NCBI RefSeq assembly: GCF_013403925.1 | Contig: NZ_JABFDJ010000006.1 | Coordinates: 225,969 to 289,968, forward strand | Reading direction: 5' to 3' | DNA: 64,000 nt | Source of the DNA: Winogradskyella wichelsiae | GTDB lineage: Bacteria > Bacteroidota > Bacteroidia > Flavobacteriales > Flavobacteriaceae | Shown: one piece after another, positions 8,423 through 17,435 of the stretch | Position numbering within the stretch: the first letter of the stretch is position 1 | Layout of the letters: each line of letters starts with the position of its first letter | Position numbers and translations under genes: made by a program | Notes under the pieces: generated by a model | Database searches by the model: none | What the model was told of the DNA's origin: nothing | Seen by the model: the letters and a program-made list of their open reading frames with translations, nothing else

Positions 8423-9244
8423 ATGAAAACACTACAAAACCAAACCTTACTTTACGACAGAGATTGCCCATTATGCAATGTTTATACAAGTGGATTCATA
8501 AAAACTAAAATGTTAGATCATAATGGTAGAAAAGCCTTTTGCAATTTAACTGATGAAGAACAAAATTTCATAGATTTAAATAGAGCTTCAAACGAAATTG
8601 CCCTTTTTAACAACCAAAGCAAAACAGTAATTTATGGTGTAGATAGTTTACTTAAAGTGATTGGTCATTCAATCCCTCTAGTAGAAAGCATAGGGAATTT
8701 TAAACCTATAAAGTTTGGACTCAAAAAATCATATGCATTCATTTCATATAATAGAAAAGTAATTATCCCGAGTAAAATAGACAAAACAGAAACGTTACAG
8801 TGTGTACCAAGTTTTAATACTAAATACAAGTTAATTTATATTGTATTTGCAGCCATCATTACAAGTATTGTACTCTTTAAATTCAGTAAATTAATTACTA
8901 TAATTCCGGCATCTAATTTATTAAGAGAAAGTGTAATTGCATTCGGTCAAATTGGGTTTCAAGCTTTATTCATTTCAAAATTAAACTTTAAAAAGCAACT
9001 GAATTACTTTGGTAATCTTATGACTATTTCACTGATGGGAAGTTTCATATTGATTCCTGTATTAATCCTAAACTCAATCATAGAACTACCACAAATAGTA
9101 TTACTTTTTTGGTTTGGGCTAACAGTCTCATTTATGTTGTGTGAGCATATAAGACGTATTAAACTATTAGCGTTACCAAAGCATTTATCTGCAACTTGGA
9201 TACTTTACCGCCTTCTCGTTTTACTACTAATTTTATTTTTATAA
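8423..9244 (+). CDS. DCC family thiol-disulfide oxidoreductase-like protein with membrane domain
   Basis: The N-terminus carries YDRDCPLCN at residues 11-19, the hallmark of the DCC (DUF393) family, with the Cys15-x2-Cys18 pair in a thioredoxin-like setting. From about residue 130 the protein becomes hydrophobic, with roughly five predicted membrane segments. DUF393 proteins are thought to be thiol oxidoreductases, but substrates are not established. It is the first gene of a tight operon (8423-10885) with gaps of 1-3 nt between genes, preceded by the palindromic operator. Confidence 0.8.
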   Translation: MKTLQNQTLLYDRDCPLCNVYTSGFIKTKMLDHNGRKAFCNLTDEEQNFIDLNRASNEIALFNNQSKTVIYGVDSLLKVIGHSIPLVESIGNFKPIKFGLKKSYAFISYNRKVIIPSKIDKTETLQCVPSFNTKYKLIYIVFAAIITSIVLFKFSKLITIIPASNLLRESVIAFGQIGFQALFISKLNFKKQLNYFGNLMTISLMGSFILIPVLILNSIIELPQIVLLFWFGLTVSFMLCEHIRRIKLLALPKHLSATWILYRLLVLLLILFL

Positions 9245-9245
9245 G

Positions 9246-9599
9246 ATGACTTACAACGCCATAACATATCTCTTGTATTTACCTCTAATTAGTTTTATTA
9301 TGCTAAAGGTTGGCTGGCTATTTTATAAAAATGGCGAAGTTTTTTTACTGAATTTATTCAACCAAAACCGCCCCTTAGTCACGAGTATTAATAAACTCTT
9401 ATTAATTGGTTATTACTTACTAAATATTGGATACGCCATCTTAACTATTGCTTATTGGGAACATTTAGAAAGCGTAACAGATATCATCAACTCTTTAAGT
9501 CTAACCTTAGGAAGAATTATCATCGCATTAGCAATAATGCACTATAACAACATTTTTATTTTAAAATACATTCACAAACAAAAACTTTTAAATCAATAA
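9246..9599 (+). CDS. Small three-helix membrane protein (paralogue of next gene)
   Basis: An unrecognised protein of 117 residues with about three membrane helices (residues 6-26, 52-72, 85-105). It shares with the following gene product the layout YLPL...LFKNG-type motif...NKL..IGYYLLNIGYA, so the two look like an old tandem duplication. It starts 1 nt after the previous stop and is surely cotranscribed. I see no catalytic motif. Confidence 0.75.
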   Translation: MTYNAITYLLYLPLISFIMLKVGWLFYKNGEVFLLNLFNQNRPLVTSINKLLLIGYYLLNIGYAILTIAYWEHLESVTDIINSLSLTLGRIIIALAIMHYNNIFILKYIHKQKLLNQ

Positions 9600-9602
9600 A
9601 TT

Positions 9603-9989
9603 ATGGAAAATTCTAAAATCATTATCGGCTACATTATTTACTTACCAATAGTTATTTTACTAACAATTTACATTTCTAAAATGCTATTTAAAAATGGCAA
9701 AATATTTATGATCGATATTTTTAAAGGCAAAGAAGAAATAGCATTAGCAACCAATAAGTTATTCGAAATTGGATTTTACCTCATAAATATCGGGTTCGCA
9801 CTATATATCATGAAAATCTACTCTAGCGCATACTCAACCATAAGCTATCAAACCTTGATGGAAATATTGAGCAAAAAAATTGGTGGATTCACCATCTATT
9901 TAGGCGTGATGTTATTCTTAAATCTATACTTATTTTTTAGAGGACGAAGAAAATCGAAACAAGTATTCACAACAACTAAAGCGTCTTAA
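9603..9989 (+). CDS. Small three-helix membrane protein (paralogue of previous gene)
   Basis: A 128-residue protein of unknown function with three predicted membrane helices (about 5-27, 53-72, 92-113) and a basic C-terminal tail (RGRRKSKQ). The stretches KMLFKNGKIFMIDIFKG and NKLFEIGFYLINIGFALY align with VGWLFYKNGEVFLLNLF and NKLLLIGYYLLNIGYAIL in the upstream protein. The two could form a heteromeric membrane partner for the DCC protein; this is inference from operon position. Confidence 0.75.
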   Translation: MENSKIIIGYIIYLPIVILLTIYISKMLFKNGKIFMIDIFKGKEEIALATNKLFEIGFYLINIGFALYIMKIYSSAYSTISYQTLMEILSKKIGGFTIYLGVMLFLNLYLFFRGRRKSKQVFTTTKAS

Positions 9990-9991
9990 CC

Positions 9992-10885
9992 ATGAAAACA
10001 ATCATCATAGCAGGAGGCACTGGCTTCTTAGGCCAAGTTTTAGAAAACTATTTTACAAGTAATGGTTACGGCATTATAATCTTAACTAGAAAACCCACCA
10101 AATCAAATCATATTTACTGGAACGCAAAAAATCTAGACCAATGGACCAAAGCACTTGAGGGTACATATGCACTCATCAACCTTACAGGTAAATCTGTAGA
10201 TTGTAGATATACTGAAGCTAATAAAAAACTGATTCACGATTCTCGTATAGATTCTACTAACGTATTAGGAAAAGCAATTCTTAAAAGCAAAAAACCACCA
10301 AAGGTGTGGCTTAACATGTCTACTTCAACAATTTATGAAGATTCATATCAAAAACAAATGACGGAAGAAAACGGTGATGTTGGTAACGACTTTTCTATGA
10401 ATATTGCTAAATCATGGGAAGCTACCTTTAATAATATAGAAACACCACATACAAGAAAGGTCATCTTAAGAACCTCAATTGTATTAGGTAAAAACGGAGG
10501 TGCATTAATCCCTTTAAAACAATTAACAAAATTTGGATTAGGAGGAAAACAATGGCATGGCAAACAAAAAGTTAGTTGGATTCACGAAACAGATTTTGCA
10601 AGAGCTATTGATTTTTTAATAGAGAACAACCTCAACGGAGTCTTTAACATTGTTTCACCAAAACCAACTACAAATGCTAAATTAATGACTACACTTAGAA
10701 AATCATTTAAAGTTCCTTTCGGAATTCCCCAACCAAAATGGTTAATAACGTTTGGTGCAAAACTAATAGGCACAGAACCAGAGTTAGTTCTAAAAAGTAG
10801 AAACGTCATTCCAGAAAAATTAATTAATAATGGCTTCACATTTAAACATCAATCTATAGGACAAGCTATAAGTAATCTAACATAA
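9992..10885 (+). CDS. TIGR01777 family NAD(P)-dependent epimerase
   Basis: SDR-like protein of 297 residues with the nucleotide-binding GGTGFLG at residues 8-14 and an STSTIYED stretch where atypical SDRs carry catalytic residues. The C-terminal region (WLITFGAKLIGTEPELVLKSRNVIPEKLINNGFTFKH) is the conserved DUF1731 domain of this family (YfcH-type). The substrate is unknown. It is the last gene of the operon controlled by the 8381-8406 site. Confidence 0.9.
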   Translation: MKTIIIAGGTGFLGQVLENYFTSNGYGIIILTRKPTKSNHIYWNAKNLDQWTKALEGTYALINLTGKSVDCRYTEANKKLIHDSRIDSTNVLGKAILKSKKPPKVWLNMSTSTIYEDSYQKQMTEENGDVGNDFSMNIAKSWEATFNNIETPHTRKVILRTSIVLGKNGGALIPLKQLTKFGLGGKQWHGKQKVSWIHETDFARAIDFLIENNLNGVFNIVSPKPTTNAKLMTTLRKSFKVPFGIPQPKWLITFGAKLIGTEPELVLKSRNVIPEKLINNGFTFKHQSIGQAISNLT

Positions 10886-10911
10886 CTAAATTAATTCTCA
10901 ATTTTTTAACT

Positions 10912-10919
10912 TATTTTTG
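10912..10919 (+). promoter_or_regulatory. -7 promoter box for ECF sigma factor gene
   Basis: TATTTTTG fits TAnnTTTG and lies 21 nt before the ATG at 10941. It suggests that the sigma factor gene has its own promoter, separate from the epimerase operon. Confidence 0.4.
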
Positions 10920-10940
10920 ACTTAGTAATCAAATCAATAA

Positions 10941-11498
10941 ATGCCTAAGCACCAAATCAACCCAAACGATTGGGTAAAACTATATTCAGACTACCTCTTC
11001 AATTACACCATTACACGTGTAAGTGACAGAGAAATTGCTCAGGATTTAATTTCTGAAACATTTCTTGCTGGATTAAAATCAATGGTTAATTTTAAAGGAG
11101 AAGCAAGTGAACGCACTTGGCTAATTTCAATTTTAAAACGAAAGATCATTGATCATTATCGAAAAATAAATTCTAATAAAGGTAAAGCTGAAGTTAGAAT
11201 GAACTATCACAGTGATACCGAAACGGAAGGCGATTGGCTAGAAGAGCGCGTTTCTGATGCCTCAGACAAAACAGCTGAAGACACATTAGTAAATTCTGAA
11301 TTAGGTGATGCGATCTACGATTGCCTAGGTAAATTACCAGAAAAACAAGCCGAAGTTTTTAAAATGAAAACAATGTTAGATTATGATACAGAAACAATTT
11401 GTAAAGAATTGGATATTACTGCGTCTAACTTATGGGTGATTATCCACAGAGCACGAACAAGTTTAGCTGAGTGCATGGAAAAAAATTGGTATAATTAA
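10941..11498 (+). CDS. ECF-type RNA polymerase sigma factor
   Basis: A 185-residue sigma-70 family protein. Region 2 is at about residues 12-85 (YLFNYTITRVSDREIAQDLISETFLAGLKSM, with the DLISETF core), and region 4 at about 128-180 (CLGKLPEKQAEVFKMKTMLDYDTETICKELDITASNLWVIIHRARTSL). The acidic linker in between (DTETEGDWLEE) is typical of flavobacterial forms. The next gene, 32 nt on, encodes a small anti-sigma-like protein. Target promoters are unknown. Confidence 0.93.
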   Translation: MPKHQINPNDWVKLYSDYLFNYTITRVSDREIAQDLISETFLAGLKSMVNFKGEASERTWLISILKRKIIDHYRKINSNKGKAEVRMNYHSDTETEGDWLEERVSDASDKTAEDTLVNSELGDAIYDCLGKLPEKQAEVFKMKTMLDYDTETICKELDITASNLWVIIHRARTSLAECMEKNWYN

Positions 11499-11530
11499 AT
11501 TGAAAATTCTGTTTACAGAAAAATATTAAG

Positions 11531-11785
11531 ATGAAAAAAAGTTTTTTATTTGTTAGTTGCGATGAAGCTCAACATATTTGTGATAAAGCACAATACGGTG
11601 AAGCTTCAACCAGTGAACGACTTAAATTAATGTTGCGCTTGCTTTATTGCCATGTAACAAAAACCTATTCTAAAAAAAACACAAAATTATCAGAAACCAT
11701 AGAAACTTCTAAAGTTCAATGTTTAAAAGCAGAAGAACGAAACAAGCTTCAATCTGAATTTGAAAAAGAATTAAGCAAACAGTAA
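11531..11785 (+). CDS. Small anti-sigma-like protein with degenerate zinc-finger motif
   Basis: An 84-residue protein that follows the ECF sigma gene. Its core (CDEAQHICDKAQYGEAS...LMLRLLYCHVTKTYSKKN) resembles the zf-HC2/anti-sigma zinc-finger pattern, but where relatives have a CxxC pair only Cys-His-Val-Thr remains. A role in restraining the sigma factor is inferred from position and this pattern. Its last 15 bases overlap the 3' end of the convergent UbiA-like gene. Confidence 0.7.
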   Translation: MKKSFLFVSCDEAQHICDKAQYGEASTSERLKLMLRLLYCHVTKTYSKKNTKLSETIETSKVQCLKAEERNKLQSEFEKELSKQ

Positions 11786-12607
11786 TAAAATTAATAACCA
11801 AACTATAGGTAAGCTCTCTACACAAAAAGCACTATAGTATTTCGATTGATTTTTATTCGAAAAAAGTAAAAACAATAATGTTACAGATGTAATTAGTAAT
11901 GTTGATAAAACTGTATCAGCAACCAATTCATCTTTAAAAAAATCTAACATAAAGAAAATAGCCAAGAGTGAAACACCAATCACCTTGGTTTTTTTTACGC
12001 CTATTTTTTGAGGAATTGTTGCTAATTTTAAACTATCATAATTTAAATCTCTTATCTCAAAAGGGAGCATTAAAACAAGAACGTAACATAAACGTTGCAA
12101 ACCAATAATAAGGACATCAGTGTTAATTTCATAATCTTGATTTACTACAGGTAAAACAACAGCAGTCACCGTCCAAATTAAAGCAATGAGATAAACTTTT
12201 AAACCTCCTATTTGCCTTAAATTTTTATGATCGTCAAATAAATAATGTTTCGGAATCATAATAGGAATAGCATAGAAAAAAGTAATAATACCAAGAACAG
12301 TTATACATATTAATGTATTTAACTTAAGCTGAAACAAGTAATAGCTCATTGCAAAAAAAGCAAACAAAGAAAACACCTGTATGCTTTTTAACCATCCCGC
12401 TAAACTTCTATGGTGAAATTTAGCTACACCAAAAAACTTCACAAAATTGTAGCCTGTTATTGTTGCAAAAAAAACAAAATAGAGCAACTCTTTATCAAAT
12501 TTTAAATTCAGCTCTATAAGTGTTACCCATGCTAATGCTAATGCTGCAAATGCAACATGAACACTACTATTTAGGTAAAAGTTAAAAATCCATTTCAACA
12601 CATTCAT
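11771..12607 (-). CDS. UbiA-like integral membrane protein
   Basis: A 278-residue protein with about eight membrane helices. The stretch LPFEIRDLNYDSLKLATIPQKIGVKKTK resembles the second aspartate-rich motif (DxxxD, then a KT(I/L)P-like turn) of UbiA prenyltransferases. The first Asp-rich motif (NDxxD) is not seen: the region at residues 53-60 reads TGYNFVKF. It may be a divergent or non-catalytic family member. It is divergent from gcvP and overlaps the 84-residue gene tail to tail. Confidence 0.6.
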   Translation of the reverse strand: MNVLKWIFNFYLNSSVHVAFAALALAWVTLIELNLKFDKELLYFVFFATITGYNFVKFFGVAKFHHRSLAGWLKSIQVFSLFAFFAMSYYLFQLKLNTLICITVLGIITFFYAIPIMIPKHYLFDDHKNLRQIGGLKVYLIALIWTVTAVVLPVVNQDYEINTDVLIIGLQRLCYVLVLMLPFEIRDLNYDSLKLATIPQKIGVKKTKVIGVSLLAIFFMLDFFKDELVADTVLSTLLITSVTLLFLLFSNKNQSKYYSAFCVESLPIVWLLILLLFA

Positions 12608-12693
12608 AAAGCAAAAATAAGCATTGTGTTAATAACCTCTAATTTCGGTTAAAAACTTTAGCTTTCCTTAACTAAAAAATTAGGCTAAATATG

Positions 12694-12701
12694 TACTTTT
12701 G
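12694..12701 (+). promoter_or_regulatory. -7 promoter box for gcvP
   Basis: TACTTTTG matches TAnnTTTG and ends 27 nt before ATG 12729. Because transcription would begin after it, the upstream in-frame TTG at 12699 cannot be the start codon. Confidence 0.55.
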
Positions 12702-12728
12702 CACAACTCAATAAATTATAATTATTTA

Positions 12729-15578
12729 ATGGATACAACCTCTTTCGCACTAAGACATATTGGCCCAAATTCAGATGAGCAAAAAGCCATGTTAGACACT
12801 ATAGGTGTTAAAAATATAGCTCAATTAATCACTGAAACTATTCCAGGCAATATACGTCTAGAAAAAGATTTAGACCTTGATGCTGCTTTAAGTGAACAAG
12901 AATATCTTAGCCACATCAACGAGCTATCTCAACGAAATAAAATATTTAAAACTTATATTGGCTTAGGCTACTACCCTACTAATTTACCTGCAGTAATTCA
13001 GCGTAATGTATTAGAAAACCCGGGTTGGTATACTGCCTACACACCTTATCAAGCTGAAATTGCCCAAGGTCGATTAGAAGCTTTGTTGAATTTCCAAACC
13101 ATGATTATTGATTTAACAGGTATGGAAATCGCTAATGCATCACTATTAGATGAAAGTACTGCCGCTGCTGAAGCCATGGCATTATTATTTGCTGTAAGGG
13201 ATCGTAGCCAAAAGAAAGCTAACGTTAATAAATTCTTTGTTTCAGATTTAGTTTTACCTCAAACTATTGCTTTATTAGAGACAAGAGCTACACCAATAGG
13301 TATTGATTTAGTTATTGGTAACGAAAGCGAATACAATCTTTCAGACGAATATTTTGGTGCACTATTGCAATACCCAGGAAAAAACGGTCAGATCACAGAC
13401 ATTAAATCATTTATAGAACAAGCTAATGCTAAAAATATAAAAGTTGCTGTTGCAGCAGATATTTTAAGCTTAGTAAAACTTGAAGCACCAGGGAAATTTG
13501 GTGCAGATGTTGTTATTGGTACCACACAACGTTTTGGAATCCCAATGGGTTATGGAGGTCCTCATGCAGCATATTTTGCAACAAAAGATGCTTATAAAAG
13601 AGATATACCAGGTCGTATTATTGGAGTTACAAAAGACGCAAATGGTAATAGAGCTTTACGTATGGCGTTGCAAACAAGAGAGCAACACATTAAACGAGAT
13701 AAAGCAACCTCAAATATTTGTACTGCACAAGTACTTTTAGCAGTTATGGCAGCAATGTATGCTGTTTATCATGGTCCAAAAGGGCTTACTTTTATTGCAG
13801 ACAAAATAAAAAATTCTGCTTCTACCCTTTCTGGTTCTTTAGTAAAATTAGGATTAGAGCAAGTTAATTCTCATTACTTTGATACTATACAAATAAAAGC
13901 AGATGCGGTTAAAGTAAAATACGAAGCAGAGAAAAAAGAAGTTAACTTTCACTACCCAGATACAAATACAGTAACGATTTCTATTAACGAAACGACTAAC
14001 ATTTCAGATTTAAATGATATCATTTCAATTTTTGAAACGGTTACAGGTGAAACGACTGCTAAGATTGAAAGCATTTCAACTAATGAAACTATTCCTGATC
14101 ATTTAAAACGTGTCAGTGATTTCTTAACGGTAGATGTTTTTAACACTTATCATTCTGAAACAGAATTGATGCGTTACATAAAACGTTTAGAGCGTAAGGA
14201 TTTAGCCTTAAATCATTCTATGATTTCACTAGGTTCTTGTACCATGAAACTAAATGCAGCCTCAGAAATGTTACCTTTAAGCTGGCCAAGTTGGGGAAAT
14301 GTACATCCATTTGTTCCTTCGGATCAAGCAACAGGTTACAAATTAATGCTAAAAGCATTAGAAGATCAACTCTCTGAAATTACTGGTTTTGCAGCCACTT
14401 CACTTCAACCAAATTCTGGTGCACAAGGTGAATTTGCAGGTTTAATGGTTATTAAAGCATATCATGAATCTCGTGGAGATCACCATAGAAATATTTGCTT
14501 AATTCCTTCATCTGCACACGGAACAAATCCGGCAAGTGCTGTAATGGCAGGAATGAAAGTTGTGGTAACTAAAGCATCTGAAGATGGAAACATTGATGTT
14601 GAAGACTTAAGAGAAAAAGCAGAGTTACATAAAGATAATCTTTCTGCATTAATGGTAACGTACCCATCTACTCATGGTGTTTACGAATCAGCTATTAAAG
14701 AAATTACACAAATTATTCACGACAACGGCGGACAAGTTTATATGGATGGTGCCAATATGAATGCGCAAGTTGGTTTAACCAATCCAGGAAATATTGGAGC
14801 TGATGTTTGTCACTTAAATTTACATAAAACATTTGCAATTCCTCACGGAGGTGGTGGACCAGGTGTTGGGCCAATTTGTGTTGCAAAACAATTAGTACCT
14901 TTCTTACCAGGAAATCCAATTATTAAAACAGGAGGTCACCAAGCAATCTCAGCAATCTCTGGAGCACCATTTGGCTCTGCATTAGTATGTCTTATTTCTT
15001 ATGGCTATATAAAAATGTTAGGCTATAGAGGTTTAAAGAAAGCTACAGAAGTTGCAATTCTTAATGCTAACTATATTAAAGAGCGCTTAAGCGAATGTTA
15101 CCCCACATTATATTCAGGTGAAAACGGAAGAGCTGCTCACGAAATGATTATTGATTGTCGTGGTTTTAAAGCAAATGGCATTGAAGTTACTGATATAGCG
15201 AAACGCTTAATGGATTATGGTTTCCACTCGCCTACAGTATCATTCCCTGTAGCAGGAACTATGATGATTGAACCTACAGAAAGTGAAAGTAAAGCTGAAA
15301 TGGATCGTTTTTGTGATGCTATGATTTCAATTCGAAAAGAAATTGAAACAACTTCTAAAGATGAACCTAATAACATGTTAAAAAACGCACCTCACACTTT
15401 AGAGATGCTTACTTCTGATGAATGGGTTTTACCCTACACAAGAGAAGCTGCAGCATATCCATTAGAATTTGTTAGAGACAATAAATTTTGGCCAAGTGTT
15501 AGACGTGTAAATGATGCCTTTGGCGATAGAAATTTAATGTGTAGTTGTGCACCCATTGAAGACTATATGGATGCATAA
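12729..15578 (+). CDS. gcvP: Glycine dehydrogenase (decarboxylating), P-protein of glycine cleavage system
   Basis: PLP enzyme that decarboxylates glycine and passes the aminomethyl group to lipoylated GcvH. This is the long, fused form (949 residues) with an N-terminal inactive half and a C-terminal catalytic half. The PLP lysine is in LNLHKTFAIPHGGGGPG at about residue 700. The N-terminus FALRHIGPN is typical for the family. I start at ATG 12729 (MDTTSFALRHIG), supported by the promoter just upstream. It stands alone here: gcvT and gcvH are not in the window. A strong terminator follows. Confidence 0.98.
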   Translation: MDTTSFALRHIGPNSDEQKAMLDTIGVKNIAQLITETIPGNIRLEKDLDLDAALSEQEYLSHINELSQRNKIFKTYIGLGYYPTNLPAVIQRNVLENPGWYTAYTPYQAEIAQGRLEALLNFQTMIIDLTGMEIANASLLDESTAAAEAMALLFAVRDRSQKKANVNKFFVSDLVLPQTIALLETRATPIGIDLVIGNESEYNLSDEYFGALLQYPGKNGQITDIKSFIEQANAKNIKVAVAADILSLVKLEAPGKFGADVVIGTTQRFGIPMGYGGPHAAYFATKDAYKRDIPGRIIGVTKDANGNRALRMALQTREQHIKRDKATSNICTAQVLLAVMAAMYAVYHGPKGLTFIADKIKNSASTLSGSLVKLGLEQVNSHYFDTIQIKADAVKVKYEAEKKEVNFHYPDTNTVTISINETTNISDLNDIISIFETVTGETTAKIESISTNETIPDHLKRVSDFLTVDVFNTYHSETELMRYIKRLERKDLALNHSMISLGSCTMKLNAASEMLPLSWPSWGNVHPFVPSDQATGYKLMLKALEDQLSEITGFAATSLQPNSGAQGEFAGLMVIKAYHESRGDHHRNICLIPSSAHGTNPASAVMAGMKVVVTKASEDGNIDVEDLREKAELHKDNLSALMVTYPSTHGVYESAIKEITQIIHDNGGQVYMDGANMNAQVGLTNPGNIGADVCHLNLHKTFAIPHGGGGPGVGPICVAKQLVPFLPGNPIIKTGGHQAISAISGAPFGSALVCLISYGYIKMLGYRGLKKATEVAILNANYIKERLSECYPTLYSGENGRAAHEMIIDCRGFKANGIEVTDIAKRLMDYGFHSPTVSFPVAGTMMIEPTESESKAEMDRFCDAMISIRKEIETTSKDEPNNMLKNAPHTLEMLTSDEWVLPYTREAAAYPLEFVRDNKFWPSVRRVNDAFGDRNLMCSCAPIEDYMDA

Positions 15579-15594
15579 TCTAACTTTATAACAT

Positions 15595-15627
15595 AAAAAA
15601 AAGTATTCAATTTGAATACTTTTTTTA
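15595..15627 (+). terminator. Terminator after gcvP
   Basis: AGTATTCAA and TTGAATACT pair across a 1-3 nt loop, flanked by A and T runs (stem extends to about 13 bp) and followed by T7. The symmetric A/T runs could also work on the other strand. Confidence 0.8.
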
Positions 15628-15719
15628 TGTTTTATATATTCACATATAACAATTAGTAAGAATTCATCAAAAATTTAATCTTTAGAACTTTGCAATGGCA
15701 AAAGCTCTTTAATATTGAT

Positions 15720-15727
15720 TATTTTTG
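15720..15727 (+). promoter_or_regulatory. -7 promoter box for KAS III-like gene
   Basis: TATTTTTG lies 21 nt before ATG 15749. A clear -33 TTG at normal spacing is lacking. Confidence 0.4.
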
Positions 15728-15748
15728 TAAGTACGAAAATATACACCG

Positions 15749-16807
15749 ATGGCAATTAAAATAGCAGGTACAGGAAGTTACATACCCAGTCACGTAGAAA
15801 AAAATGAAGATTTCTACAATCATCAATTTTTAAATGCAGATGGATCTACAATTAAGAATTCTAATGAAATTATTGTAGAAAAATTTAAAGCTATTACAGG
15901 TATAGATCAGCGTAGGTATGTTACAGAAGAATTATCAAATTCTGACATTGCTAGTTTTGCTGCCGAAAAAGCTATTGAAGATACTAAAATAGACCGAGAA
16001 ACTCTTGATTATATTATTGTAGCTCACAATTACGGTAATGTACAATACAACACAGAACAAAGTGATACGGTTCCTAGTATAGCCTCTCGAGTAAAACATT
16101 TACTAAAAATTAAAAATCCAAAATGTGTCGGTTATGACTTACTTTTTGGTTGTCCAGGATGGATTGAAGGCGTTATCCAAGCTAAAGCTTTTATTGCTTC
16201 TGGCATCGCTAAACGCTGTTTAGTAATTGGTAGTGAAACCTTGTCTAGAGTTATAGATCCGCACGATAGAGATTCAATGATATATAGTGATGGTGCTGGT
16301 GCTGTAATTGTAGAAGAAAACAATGATGAAGGAGGTATTTTAGCACATGAAAGTGCAACTTATGCATTAGAAGAAGCACATTATATTTTCTTTGGAGAAA
16401 CCAATGATAAAGACAATGATGCTAAACGCAAATACATAAAAATGCATGGTAGAAAAATTTATGAATTTGCACTTTTAAATGTTCCTCAAGCTCTAAAATC
16501 TTGTTTAGAGAATAGTGGAAAATCTATAAATGATGTAAAGAAAATTCTAATACATCAAGCAAATGAAAAAATGGACGAAGCCATCATTAAACGTTTTTAC
16601 AAGCAATATAAAATGGAAATGCCAGAAGGTATTATGCCAATGTCTATAAACATGCTTGGAAATTCTAGCGTTGCAACGGTACCTACATTATTAGATATGA
16701 TTCTTAAAGGGCAATTAGAAAACCAAGAAATCAATAAAGGTGATATCATTATGTTTGCAAGCGTAGGCGCAGGTATGAATATTAATGCTATTGTATATCA
16801 ATATTAA
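15749..16807 (+). CDS. 3-oxoacyl-ACP synthase III family protein
   Basis: Thiolase-fold condensing enzyme of 352 residues. The catalytic triad of KAS III enzymes is visible: Cys135 in LLFGCPGW, His269 in HQANEKMDEAI and Asn305 in GNSSVATVP. Such enzymes join an acyl-CoA starter to malonyl-ACP. This subfamily (FGCPGW around the Cys) differs from housekeeping FabH and may make a special acyl product. Next in line are a methyltransferase and a glycosyltransferase, so a role in an envelope lipid is possible but unproven. Confidence 0.88.
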   Translation: MAIKIAGTGSYIPSHVEKNEDFYNHQFLNADGSTIKNSNEIIVEKFKAITGIDQRRYVTEELSNSDIASFAAEKAIEDTKIDRETLDYIIVAHNYGNVQYNTEQSDTVPSIASRVKHLLKIKNPKCVGYDLLFGCPGWIEGVIQAKAFIASGIAKRCLVIGSETLSRVIDPHDRDSMIYSDGAGAVIVEENNDEGGILAHESATYALEEAHYIFFGETNDKDNDAKRKYIKMHGRKIYEFALLNVPQALKSCLENSGKSINDVKKILIHQANEKMDEAIIKRFYKQYKMEMPEGIMPMSINMLGNSSVATVPTLLDMILKGQLENQEINKGDIIMFASVGAGMNINAIVYQY

Positions 16808-16840
16808 TTTAATACGATTTCTGATTCTCTAAAAATAAAG

Positions 16841-17377
16841 ATGTACGAAAAAACATATCCAAATAAGCGTTTTAACCTTACGCTTCAGTTTTTAAAAAAA
16901 CATATCTCTACTTCAGAAACCATCTTAGACTTAGGTGTAAAAAACCCATTCTCTGAGATTATGATTTCCGAAGGTTTTTCAGTTGAAAATACAACAGGAG
17001 AAGATTTAGATGAAAATCGTAATGCTATTGAAACCTCATCAACTAATGTTGTTACGGCTTTTGAAATATTTGAACACCTTTTATCACCTTACGAAATTTT
17101 AAAATCAGTTAAAGCAGATAAAATTATTATCAGTATTCCATTAAGACTTTGGTTTTCTTCGGCATATAGAAGCAAAACAGATATGCGAGATCGCCATTAT
17201 CATGAATTTGAAGACTGGCAGTTAGATTGGCTTTTAGAGAAAACAGGTTGGGTGATTAAAGACCGTCAAAAATGGACAAACCCTGTAAATAAATTAGGAA
17301 TTAGACCTATTTTAAGACGCTTTACACCGCGTTATTATATTGTTTATGCAGAAAGAAATGTAAATTCACAAAAGTAA
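16841..17377 (+). CDS. Class I SAM-dependent methyltransferase-like protein
   Basis: A 178-residue protein with a short Rossmann methyltransferase core: SETILDLGVKNPFSEIM (motif I, DLG), VVTAFEIFEHLLSPYEIL (the FEHL stretch of Methyltransf_11/23 types), and IIISIPLRLWF. The glycine-rich loop is less canonical than usual. The substrate is unknown. It lies 33 nt after the KAS III gene and 58 nt before the glycosyltransferase gene. Confidence 0.8.
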   Translation: MYEKTYPNKRFNLTLQFLKKHISTSETILDLGVKNPFSEIMISEGFSVENTTGEDLDENRNAIETSSTNVVTAFEIFEHLLSPYEILKSVKADKIIISIPLRLWFSSAYRSKTDMRDRHYHEFEDWQLDWLLEKTGWVIKDRQKWTNPVNKLGIRPILRRFTPRYYIVYAERNVNSQK

Positions 17378-17435
17378 ATTCAAAATTCCAAAATGCTTTA
17401 CTTAGTTTTGGGCTTTCTAATTTAGAATTTGAAGT

